A stretch of DNA of 17,850 nucleotides from Anaerolineae bacterium (GTDB taxonomy: Bacteria > Chloroflexota > Anaerolineae > B4-G1 > SLSP01): NCBI GenBank assembly GCA_016934645.1, contig JAFGSL010000207.1, positions 1 through 17,850 on the forward strand, read 5' to 3'. Position numbers and translations under genes: made by a program. Of this stretch, positions 8,201-15,036 are shown one piece after another. The notes below the pieces were generated by a model. The model was not told where the DNA came from. It saw only the letters and a list, made by a program, of their open reading frames with translations, and ran no database searches. Every line of letters starts with the position of its first letter. Positions within the stretch are counted from its first letter, which is position 1.

Positions 8201-8993
8201 TGCCAATACCCGATTGTCCATTGGGAATAGCAGCATTGCCGTCGGCCCGTGTTCCAATGTAATTGCCGATGATCTGATTTTGCGATGTCTCCGATCCGTG
8301 AATCCAAATTCCATCCTTCGCGTTCCCACTGATGACGTTGCGATAACCAGTCGCGCTACCTCCCACGATGTTTTGACTCGCCCCTTCCCAGAGTGCCACG
8401 CCACTGTAGAGATTCCCCTGGTTGGAAGTTCCTGTACGATTAACCCCGATGTAGTTCCCCAGAATCTGGTTGTTATCCCCACGGATAGAAACGCCGGTTG
8501 TCCCATTTAGGATGATCGTGTTGCCTTGTTTGTTAGGTCCAGCGCCTATCGTACGATTCCCCCCGATGACATTACCAATTGCGCCTATTTCGATCCAAAT
8601 ACCGTTCTCGGGAAAACGCTGAATCGTCAGCCCGCGGACAATGCAATTGTCAGCAGCTATTGTAAGGCCACTTCCAAACGACATCTGTGAACCGTCAAGA
8701 ATGACACCCGCATTGCTTGCATCGATCGTTACACCGTTCTTGTTCAATGTAGGCAGGTAAGATCGGACAAAGATCGTAGTCGGGGCATTGGGCGGGAAAG
8801 CAGTAGGACTAAAAGTGATTGTATCGCCAGGGTTAGCATCCAGCAACGCCTGCCGTAACGTTCCACTCCCACTATCTGCTGCACTGACAACCTGTAAAGT
8901 CGCAGCCCATACCGGGCGAGGCAAAGGCATAGAAAATGCCAGCAGTGCAGTGACGATGAAACACAGAGAAATCTTCTTCAAAAGGTGCATCAT
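5220..8993 (-). CDS. Secreted parallel beta-helix protein fused to clostripain-like (C11) cysteine peptidase
   Basis: A 1257-residue exported protein. Residues 1-30 are a Sec signal peptide ending VWA. Residues 33-75 match the SGSGTLRQAL/DTITF entry segment of repeat-rich adhesin-like proteins. About 90-630 is a right-handed beta-helix with repeated GNYIGT and NVISGN motifs (about six copies of a roughly 55-residue period). An Ig-like domain follows at about 630-695. About 700-1130 is a C11 peptidase: it begins WTLLLYLSGDND, and the catalytic dyad is read as His808 (DHGGGW) and Cys876 (FYDVCLMGM). A second Ig-like domain lies at about 1145-1240, then a tail ending CLRIYLPLIMRDM. GGAGG at 8998-9002 is 4 bases from the first ATG and 7 from the second, so translation may begin at 8990. 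C11 peptidases usually cleave after basic residues; the substrate here is unknown. It probably acts at or outside the cell surface. Confidence 0.9.
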   Translation of the reverse strand: MMHLLKKISLCFIVTALLAFSMPLPRPVWAATLQVVSAADSGSGTLRQALLDANPGDTITFSPTAFPPNAPTTIFVRSYLPTLNKNGVTIDASNAGVILDGSQMSFGSGLTIAADNCIVRGLTIQRFPENGIWIEIGAIGNVIGGNRTIGAGPNKQGNTIILNGTTGVSIRGDNNQILGNYIGVNRTGTSNQGNLYSGVALWEGASQNIVGGSATGYRNVISGNAKDGIWIHGSETSQNQIIGNYIGTRADGNAAIPNGQSGIGIHAGAHHNEIGGRENGEGNLISGNLDVGIFILGAGTSHNLMLGNIIGANSAGNTAIGQVHYGVAIVDGASNNDVGDGSAGGRNVISGNQYPGIAIWGSETVSNTVRGNYIGTDRTGTIRLANKSDGIVLDGATSGNVIEENVISGNGSSSYGNGIIMIGNAHHNVVRANLIGLDKTGSFAIGGQPGGGIDLANGAHHNVIGGPTAEDRNVISGNGVDAIFIAGETTQDNVIQGNYFGTDVSGTLPVPNPWGLYLLANASNNHIIENLVRYNTAHGLEVKDSTNNEIAGNTIVDNGEIGLHFTEGAHLYLVENNEIARNGQEGIRVEEGCDQITIRHNSIYANGEEGIYYKGNPPAPTLNVIKTLDVVTGTTVSGATVDLYADDEEEGQTYLATITANAQGVFTFTQPGGFTGPNVTVLSTDSEGNTSEFSRPVHLMWTLLLYLSGDNDLHAFMLNILSNLSASPASPRANVLALVDGLGYTDTLLLTSGTTVFDLTWDGATPLYTSVVTDGERNMGDGQTLIDFVNWGRDYAPASYTMLAIVDHGGGWAPSTAPLISGTLPIRRTEWMAGGSGLSWDFNSDYDYLDSEEIRQAMAQIAQEDGPLDVVFYDVCLMGMLEVAYQIKDYASFFVSSQNIGWAPLGPDGRYVRTVQGIEAQDKPRDVAQLLVDAYTQAMAPDLHPFTISAIDLTTLVTLTEALNDLATTITQTLPVTDQISSLRYVYSQTQKLDYDSDFHIEPDRDGFVDLYDLVTKMTQYYTDTEVIAAAQDVMTRLDQTVVAEAHRSGAPWFLPDQVWDLDYVHGLSIFLPLGEDLEFPIVITDTEGITRNMRLRDMYTADQLQFLADTAWKALIDTYYDEGTSEIPSDSPEGPAGGLLDPDITTPQTYITVTGPLTVNQNIYLTWDATDDQSGVAGAAFWYRPPSGVWTSIGLTMPVSSGLIPFKWLQICEYDLAVRAVDKAGNVEPFYHGPNTLEVIIAPCLRIYLPLIMRDM

Positions 8994-9019
8994 TTCCCCT
9001 CCCTAAATTTTATGGCACA

Positions 9020-11326
9020 TCATTGCAAACGGTTTTGGGCTTCTTGTGCCAGCTCGTATAGCCCCCAAGCCTGCGCCAACTCCAGAGCCGTACTCCAATG
9101 GTCGCGCGCTATTTCTGTGAAATTCTGGGGATTCGGGCAATCAGGCAGTTCAGACATCGCCATTTGGTAATCTCCTGCATTGATGTGGGCGATCGTGAGG
9201 GCGTTTATCTCTCCTAGCATCCCTTCTAGCATGTCCAACTCATCCTTAACAAGATCATACGCTGTTTGGTAAGCGTTGAGAGTCTGTATTGTATCCTGTT
9301 GCAAGTCAAGAAGCTGCTGTCCTCTTTCCCAATGTATCAAGCTGGCTGTCTCCAAAACACGAGCCTTGTAACTTTTGTAAACTTGTGTATCCTTCACACT
9401 GGTCAGCATCTCCAATGCTTTGTGATAGGATTGTTCAGCCCCGCCCCAGTCCCGCAAAAGCGCACAACACCAACTAAGCTCTGTATAAATGACGATGATA
9501 AGTATCCCATCCTGCCCATACTCTTCTGCCAATTTGGCGGCCCCTAAGTAAGAATTTCGCGCCTGAGTTAATAACCTTGTTCTGGACGGTTGGTCTTTCT
9601 GGGGATTAATTCTGCTCCCCTTCTCTCTGTCAATGTTGCCCGCACCCAGGAGGATACGTGCTGCAGTATGTAAATATGTAGCCACTAATCCTTGTGTTTG
9701 GATCAACCGCCAAGCTGCTTGATAATCGGATGCAGCTTCATCAAATAGCTGTAAATAGCCATAGTTGATAGCGCGGTGGACACGCAATTGAATCTCATAT
9801 TGGGTTGGCAGTGTTTGTAAGTCCAGGATAGAAGAAAGTCCCTTCACAATGTTGTCGCGTTCGGTGGACGTGGTCAAAAAGCGTCCTGCCAAGTTCAAAT
9901 AAACGATGATATTCTCTGCTTGGGCCTCCTTCTTCTCACAGGTATCGAACCAATGCATTTTGGCCAGCGTTAATGCAGCGTCGCGTCGCATTTCAACATC
10001 TTGAGCTCTGTGGATGATTTGCCAGGCATGCTTTATCGCGGATTGTTTGAGTTCTTCAACAAGGTTTCGCATCCCTCTGGACAAACTTTGCTCGTCCACT
10101 ATACCTTCACAAAAGTCGTACAAAGTCGTGTGGGTAAACTTATAGCAATGATCCACGGCAGGCGTTACGAAATCTCCCCACTTTTCGCTAAGCAATCGAT
10201 GCAACTCTTCCTCACGCATTTGGATCCCAGTCCACAACAGCAGAGTGTCTGCACAAATTGGCTTTCGCGCTGCCGTTAGCAGTCCCAGCACGGGAAGATA
10301 GATCCCGTACCAATCCTTTTTCTTTCGCCATTTCTTCCAATACTTACCATAATATTGTGGTAGGCCATTAGGTAGGGAAGTTAAATCTAGTGGAGCGCGT
10401 TCACCTTTTTCAACCTCGCGAATGATATATTGCGCGTATATCCATACCCCGGCGCATTTATCTATTATTGCTTCAATGAACCACTCCTCAGTACAATGCC
10501 CGCGCACTAAAGCAACCTGAATGGCTGGACGGCTGGCCACTTTTCTCAAATAGCGGCGCATGTCATCAAGATTGTTTTTATCGTTAGCGGTCAACTGAAT
10601 TCTGCGACAGGGTGTTTCGGGACTCAAGTCTAAATTGATGGGGACGGGACGGTGGGAAACAATAAGGAAGACTCCATCTGGCAAAACGCGTGGTAGACCT
10701 AGCACGTTTAGCCCACGTGGTGTACCGGCTATATCCAATCCATCAACAACCAATCTGATCTTTTCGCCTGGACACTTTTGCGCGACTTTGTCAAGCAAAT
10801 CGTATAAGTAGCTCGAATACGTCGCAGCATTAAGTGATCCATATCCAATCAAATTGTCGTCTTCACTCCCCAGGAGTTGACGAGTGATCGTTTCGAGAAT
10901 CCCTTCAATTTTATCTGCGGCAAGATAGGTGCGGCATAATTGCGCCGCAAGATTCATAAGGCCTGTCATAATCCCAGCCTGTCCAGGGGCTAACTCGACA
11001 AAATGATGCACATAACCAAATTGCCTCACCAATTTGGCCAAAAACGCAGTCTTGCCCACTCCAGCTTCTGCTTCTATGACAAAATAGCCATTTGAGTTTT
11101 GCTTCACAAAAATATCGATTTCGTCTTCAAGCCAGGCACGACTTTCGAAATGCTCTAAATCAGCTTCTCTAAAAATCGACTGCGAAGGGAGATAGGCCTC
11201 GCGTAAACGTTGATAGTCGCCTGAGAAAATGATCTTGACGTCGCCGGTCGTGATCAGCTCCTTAATGATGGCATTATGATCGCCGATAATATTGCCGTCG
11301 CCTGTTATTTTTATCTTGTTTCCCAT
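9020..11326 (-). CDS. STAND-type P-loop NTPase with helical-repeat C-terminus
   Basis: A 768-residue predicted signalling ATPase, probably cytoplasmic as no signal peptide or membrane segment is seen. Residues 5-19 carry KITGDGNIIGDHN, a motif also seen near the N-terminus of the NACHT protein. Walker A is AEAGVGKT (86-93) and Walker B is RLVVDGLD (191-198). A sensor-like strand FLIVSHRP follows, then a winged-helix-like region with FTHTTLYDFCEG, which is typical of the STAND/NACHT class. The remaining C-terminal part is helical and TPR-like (for example SYHKALEML). No enzymatic effector domain is recognisable. ATG 11326 is preferred over GTG 11332 because GAGAGGG sits about 6 bases before the ATG and overlaps the GTG. 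It begins about 20 bases after the helicase stop, so it may share that transcript, yet it is much AT-richer than the helicase gene. Function in defence or regulation is inferred only from the family. Confidence 0.88.
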   Translation of the reverse strand: MGNKIKITGDGNIIGDHNAIIKELITTGDVKIIFSGDYQRLREAYLPSQSIFREADLEHFESRAWLEDEIDIFVKQNSNGYFVIEAEAGVGKTAFLAKLVRQFGYVHHFVELAPGQAGIMTGLMNLAAQLCRTYLAADKIEGILETITRQLLGSEDDNLIGYGSLNAATYSSYLYDLLDKVAQKCPGEKIRLVVDGLDIAGTPRGLNVLGLPRVLPDGVFLIVSHRPVPINLDLSPETPCRRIQLTANDKNNLDDMRRYLRKVASRPAIQVALVRGHCTEEWFIEAIIDKCAGVWIYAQYIIREVEKGERAPLDLTSLPNGLPQYYGKYWKKWRKKKDWYGIYLPVLGLLTAARKPICADTLLLWTGIQMREEELHRLLSEKWGDFVTPAVDHCYKFTHTTLYDFCEGIVDEQSLSRGMRNLVEELKQSAIKHAWQIIHRAQDVEMRRDAALTLAKMHWFDTCEKKEAQAENIIVYLNLAGRFLTTSTERDNIVKGLSSILDLQTLPTQYEIQLRVHRAINYGYLQLFDEAASDYQAAWRLIQTQGLVATYLHTAARILLGAGNIDREKGSRINPQKDQPSRTRLLTQARNSYLGAAKLAEEYGQDGILIIVIYTELSWCCALLRDWGGAEQSYHKALEMLTSVKDTQVYKSYKARVLETASLIHWERGQQLLDLQQDTIQTLNAYQTAYDLVKDELDMLEGMLGEINALTIAHINAGDYQMAMSELPDCPNPQNFTEIARDHWSTALELAQAWGLYELAQEAQNRLQ

Positions 11327-11331
11327 CAACA

Positions 11332-11338
11332 CCCTCTC
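11332..11338 (-). promoter_or_regulatory. Ribosome-binding site that decides the STAND ATPase start
   Basis: GAGAGGG on the minus strand ends about 5-6 bases before ATG 11326. An in-frame GTG at 11332-11330 overlaps the site and would leave no spacer, so the ATG is the more likely start. Confidence 0.6.
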
Positions 11339-11347
11339 AGTGCAGTC

Positions 11348-14300
11348 CTATTTGTCATCTACGTGCCATACATCCGCTGCCTGTATCGCCGCGTCCTCGA
11401 TCTTCACCATCCAATGCTTTAGTTCCTTCGGTTGTAACTTCGTGTAGGAATTCTGGATTGTCCACATCTGCCCGTCGCCTAACCGCACGATGTAGAGCCA
11501 GTGTCGATCTCCAAGGCGACGGGCAGCCTCCCATTCCGGCTCGGTCAGCGTGACCACGTCGGCGTCTTCCGGCCCGCGCCCCTTGACCTCGATATAGCGG
11601 AGCAAGTTGCCCTGCGCGTCGTAGGATTCGATATCCCACGAGTTGCCCTGGTGAACGTCGCGCGGGTGACGGTTTTCACGGGTTTCGTAAGCCAGCGCCG
11701 CTTGCATCGCGGCGGCTTCGACGACGGGATCGCGGTGCATTGGCACTGTGGTAATACCGCTTTCTTCGTCGACAACCTCAGGCGCAATAACAACTTCGAG
11801 CGGCGCAGGTAACACCAACGCCACACCCAACACCTCCGGCGCGGTCAGCAGCGATTGCCTGGCCAGGTCGAGCGCCTTGAGCATGGTGTGCTTGCGCTCC
11901 TGCGCCGCAGCCGCCTGGTCTGCCAACCGTTCTCCTGCGTCCGCGTCGCCTTCGCCGTAGGCATCTAATGCCTGATCGTTCAACGCGCTCGCCAACGCAT
12001 CCAGGCCCGTCGTCAAGAACTGCCGGTCGCGCGTAAAAGCGGCTTGCTGCTGCGCGCGCTGTCCGGTCAATGCGGGCAAAAACTGGTTCATCACGCACGC
12101 ATCCACGATCTCCTGTTGCGCCCCTAACATAGCTTGTCCCTGCCGTAACGCCACGTCCTCGCCCGCCTCATTCGTGTATTCGTGTCCCATTCGTGGTTCA
12201 AACGCATCCAGGATTTCGGTGGGCAGCGCCGCGGCCTGCTCCTGGTCGGCGCGATGCTGCATGGCGGCCAGCAGGTCACCCGTGCGCCGGTCTAGTCCAT
12301 CGCGGATCGTCGCACGCACAAACCACACCAGGTAGGGCGATGCGGATGCTGGCTGCACGTCCAGGAAGACCGCGCCCGCCGCTACATCCGGCGCGCATTC
12401 TGCGATTACCCGTTCTAGCAGCGCCTCGAACAACCAATGTCCCGGCGCGATGAAGAGAACGGCGGCCTTGTGCGCGCCATCTGGCGCATCGTCATCGCTG
12501 CACGCCGCTGGCCAGAAGGAAACTCGCAGGGGGCGCGGTCGGAGACCGGCCCCAGCAGAGTGGCGGAGATTGGCCCCAGCGGTGGGAAAGTCCGGCGACA
12601 ACGTGACCTCAAAAGCCGGATAGCTTTGCACGTCTTTGACAACCTCGAAAGGCTCCAACGTTCCGCCCACAAACGGCACAGCCTGGCAGAAGAACTTCTC
12701 CGCCTCCTCCGGGCTGAGCCGGTGCGCGGCGAAGGTCGCCTGCTTGCGGCGGAAGTCTGCCACATCCAGCGGCATGGTCGTGATCGTGGCCCGGCTCTCG
12801 TCCGCCTGCGCCCGGCGCGCGTCGGCTTCGGCCTGCTCGATGAGGCGTTTGGCCTCGTCCACGCCGGCCCGCTCTCCCAACGCGATGCGTTCCAACGCCC
12901 GGCGCAAATCGTCGCCCCACAAAGCCTCGCCTACCACGTTGAACACCTTGTCGCCCAGGTCTTTGCGCATCGCCTCGAGCTTGGTGAGCAGCGCGTCCTG
13001 CACCTCGCCTTCCAGCGTGTTCTTGGCAATCAGGTTGAAGATGTGGACCTCCGCCGCTTTTTGCCCGTAGCGGTGGATGCGGCCCATCCGTTGCTCCAGG
13101 CGGCACGGATTCCAGGGGATGTCATAGTTGATCATCACGCTGCAACATTGCAGGTTGATGCCCTCTCCGGCGGCCTCGGTCGCCACGAGGATTTGTGCCG
13201 CGTTATCCCAAAACACGCGCTCGGCCTTGCGGCGTTCAGGTTGCGCCATCCCGCCGTGGATTTGGGTGGTCGTGTACCCCCACGCTTCCAGACAGCCTAC
13301 CAGATAATCCAGCGTGTCTTTGAACTCGGTGAAGATGATGAGTTGTTCGCCCTGTTTCCCTGCCCACACGTCGCATGCCTGTTTCAGGGCCACCAGCTTG
13401 GCCTGTTTTTCTTGCGCGATCAAGGCATCGGCGCGGGTGATGAAATCATCTAGCTGGCGCAATTCTGTTCTGGCCTGCCGCCGGGTGACAAGCGCGGCGG
13501 CGGCGACTTCGGCGCGGGTCTCCCTTTCCCAGCGGTCGCGCTCGGTCAGGTCTTCCCACTCGGCCCAATCTTCGCCGTCATGATCAGAAGTTAGGATCTG
13601 CTGTGCGCCCTCCAACCGCGCCTGCACCTGGGCACGCATCCGCGCCAACGATTCGCGCAGCGCGTAGGGGCTGGACGCCAGGCGACGTTCCAGGGTCAGC
13701 AGGGCAAACTTTGCGCTTTGGCTGGCGGTCTGGGCTTTGGCATAGCGCTGTTTGGCGTAGGCGCTCACCGCCTCAAACAGCGCGCCCTCCTCACGCGAAA
13801 TCTTGTAATGCTGTGGTTCGACCAGGCGCTCCGGGTAAAGCGGGCTGCCATCGGCCTTGCACATCTCCTCTTTGGTGCGCCGCAAGACGAGCGGATTGGC
13901 GCGCTCCGCGTAAGCCGCCGCGTCGCCCCACTGCGGATCGATCAGGCGGACGAGCAAGCGATAGTTTTCAGGGTCGCCCTTGTGTGGCGTCGCCGTCATC
14001 AGGAGGAAGTGGGTGGTATGGCGGGTGAGCGTCTCGCCCAATTCGTAGGCTTGCGTCTTGCGGATAGTGTCATTGGGTCGCCGGTAGGCCGCCATCTTGT
14101 GCGCCTCATCGACGATGACCAAGTCCCACTCGACGCTTTCCAACGCCTGCCGCAGCCCTATCTGCCGGGCGAAGTCTACCGAGGTAATGGCCCAATCCGT
14201 TTCCCGCCAGACGAGCAAATCGTCGGAACGCCGCTCGCGGATGAAGTCGCGGTCCACGATGGGGAAATCCAACGCGAACTTGGTCAGCAACTCCCGCCGC

Positions 14301-14797
14301 CACTGGACAGTCAGTCCCGCCGGAGCGACGATGAGCACGCGATGCGCACCCTGGCGACGCTGCAATTCCTTGATGACCATCCCTGCCATCACCGTCTTGC
14401 CCGCGCCGGCATCGTGTGCCAGCAACGCACGCACCACCGGACGGGCCAGCAGATGCTCGTAGACCGCCTCGAACTGGTGGGGCAGGGGATCGATGCGGCT
14501 GGCGTTGAGGGCCGCGTAGGGATCGAGTGCGTGGGCCAAGCGCAGGCGCTGCGCCTGGACCGCCAGGCGGAACCGCGCGGGGTCGCCGGTAAACGTGAGC
14601 GCCCGGCGGTCGGCTGGCGTCACACGGGTTACGTGCGCCAAGTCATCCGGAGTCAAAGCATAAGTGCGCGTCGTTCCGTCGGCCAGGGCGACCGTTACCT
14701 GATCGTACCCAGCGCGCGTGGCATAGACCACCACCCGCACCGGTCCTTCCCAAAACGGGCCGGCAATCCAATCGCCGGGATGAAGCTGGTCAGCCAT
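11348..14797 (-). CDS. SNF2/DEAH-box helicase with C-terminal DUF3883 domain
   Basis: A 1149-residue superfamily 2 ATPase likely to move along or remodel DNA. Motifs in order: LPHQ near 105; Walker A HDAGAGKT (128-135); DEAH (230-233); TATP (268-271); IIFTEFKDT; TEAAGEGINLQ; and motif VI QRMGRIHRYGQ (569-579). A Glu/Arg/Ala-rich helical region follows. About 1040-1135 matches DUF3883 (NSWDIESYD, then YIEVKGR), a domain with nuclease-like E-x-K residues that is frequent at the end of defence helicases. The frame is open up to 14983, but ATG 14797 is chosen because AGGAG lies 7 bases upstream and a promoter and terminator occupy the extension. SNF2-DUF3883 proteins recur near DUF1156 methylases and in DISARM-like loci (recalled family knowledge). 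Here the methylase is 9 kb downstream. No DrmA/DrmB-like gene is present in the window, so a DISARM label is not justified. Confidence 0.92.
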   Translation of the reverse strand: MADQLHPGDWIAGPFWEGPVRVVVYATRAGYDQVTVALADGTTRTYALTPDDLAHVTRVTPADRRALTFTGDPARFRLAVQAQRLRLAHALDPYAALNASRIDPLPHQFEAVYEHLLARPVVRALLAHDAGAGKTVMAGMVIKELQRRQGAHRVLIVAPAGLTVQWRRELLTKFALDFPIVDRDFIRERRSDDLLVWRETDWAITSVDFARQIGLRQALESVEWDLVIVDEAHKMAAYRRPNDTIRKTQAYELGETLTRHTTHFLLMTATPHKGDPENYRLLVRLIDPQWGDAAAYAERANPLVLRRTKEEMCKADGSPLYPERLVEPQHYKISREEGALFEAVSAYAKQRYAKAQTASQSAKFALLTLERRLASSPYALRESLARMRAQVQARLEGAQQILTSDHDGEDWAEWEDLTERDRWERETRAEVAAAALVTRRQARTELRQLDDFITRADALIAQEKQAKLVALKQACDVWAGKQGEQLIIFTEFKDTLDYLVGCLEAWGYTTTQIHGGMAQPERRKAERVFWDNAAQILVATEAAGEGINLQCCSVMINYDIPWNPCRLEQRMGRIHRYGQKAAEVHIFNLIAKNTLEGEVQDALLTKLEAMRKDLGDKVFNVVGEALWGDDLRRALERIALGERAGVDEAKRLIEQAEADARRAQADESRATITTMPLDVADFRRKQATFAAHRLSPEEAEKFFCQAVPFVGGTLEPFEVVKDVQSYPAFEVTLSPDFPTAGANLRHSAGAGLRPRPLRVSFWPAACSDDDAPDGAHKAAVLFIAPGHWLFEALLERVIAECAPDVAAGAVFLDVQPASASPYLVWFVRATIRDGLDRRTGDLLAAMQHRADQEQAAALPTEILDAFEPRMGHEYTNEAGEDVALRQGQAMLGAQQEIVDACVMNQFLPALTGQRAQQQAAFTRDRQFLTTGLDALASALNDQALDAYGEGDADAGERLADQAAAAQERKHTMLKALDLARQSLLTAPEVLGVALVLPAPLEVVIAPEVVDEESGITTVPMHRDPVVEAAAMQAALAYETRENRHPRDVHQGNSWDIESYDAQGNLLRYIEVKGRGPEDADVVTLTEPEWEAARRLGDRHWLYIVRLGDGQMWTIQNSYTKLQPKELKHWMVKIEDAAIQAADVWHVDDK

Positions 14798-14804
14798 GGT
14801 CGTG

Positions 14805-14809
14805 CTCCT
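14805..14809 (-). promoter_or_regulatory. Ribosome-binding site of the SNF2 helicase gene
   Basis: AGGAG on the minus strand is 7 bases upstream of ATG 14797. It decides against the 62-residue longer reading that would begin at 14983. Confidence 0.8.
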
Positions 14810-14864
14810 GTGTGCGTGGATGGACAAAGCTGTAGACCTGATCCACGGGTCACGTCCAGAGAGA

Positions 14865-14893
14865 AATGTAGCATGGAGCAGAGGATTTGTCAA
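14865..14893 (-). promoter_or_regulatory. Promoter candidate for the SNF2 helicase gene
   Basis: On the minus strand, TTGACA (14893-14888, a perfect -35), a 17-base spacer and TACATT (14870-14865, 4 of 6 for the -10) form a good sigma-70-type promoter. Predicted start is near 14858, giving a leader of about 60 bases with the AGGAG site. It could also drive the STAND gene and genes beyond. Confidence 0.65.
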
Positions 14894-14917
14894 AAAAAAT
14901 CGGACGCGCTTCGCGCG
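14892..14917 (-). terminator. Rho-independent terminator candidate after the NACHT-FGE gene
   Basis: On the minus strand, a CGCGC-GAA-GCGCG hairpin (14917-14905) is followed by TCCGA and then eight T residues (14899-14892). The stem is short (5 bp, all G/C) and the T-run starts five bases after it, so strength is uncertain. Its position, 120 bases past the NACHT-FGE stop and immediately before the helicase promoter, fits a transcription-unit boundary. Confidence 0.5.
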
Positions 14918-14987
14918 GATGGAACCTTCGGCCTGCCACGGCCTCACGTTGGACAAACATCCGCGCTCGTCCAGGTTATCCAAGATA

Positions 14988-15029
14988 CAAAGGGCAAAGG
15001 CGCGCCTGCGGCGCGTGCAAAGGGCAAAG
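14988..15029. repeat. 12-bp direct repeats flanking a GC-only hairpin
   Basis: caaagggcaaag occurs at 14988-14999 and again at 15018-15029. Between them lies cgcgcc-tgc-ggcgcg (15001-15015), a 6-bp perfect stem with a 3-base loop. The block starts 7 bases after the NACHT-FGE stop codon. It has no T-run of its own, so it is not an obvious terminator. It may be an mRNA 3'-end structure or a recombination or target-recognition site. Confidence 0.7.
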
Positions 15030-15036
15030 AGGGGCG

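Noticed and set aside
6900..8900. DNA-level repeats in the beta-helix gene
   Set aside because: The periodicity is at protein level (about 55-residue beta-helix motifs); codons differ between copies.
12437..13453. Plus-strand open frame of 338 codons opposite the helicase gene
   Set aside because: Same reason: antisense of a high-GC coding region, with no domain or ribosome-binding support.
14798..14983. 62-residue N-terminal extension of the helicase
   Set aside because: It spans the T-run, the promoter and the AGGAG site; the start at 14797 has a proper ribosome-binding site and a sensible N-terminal domain.
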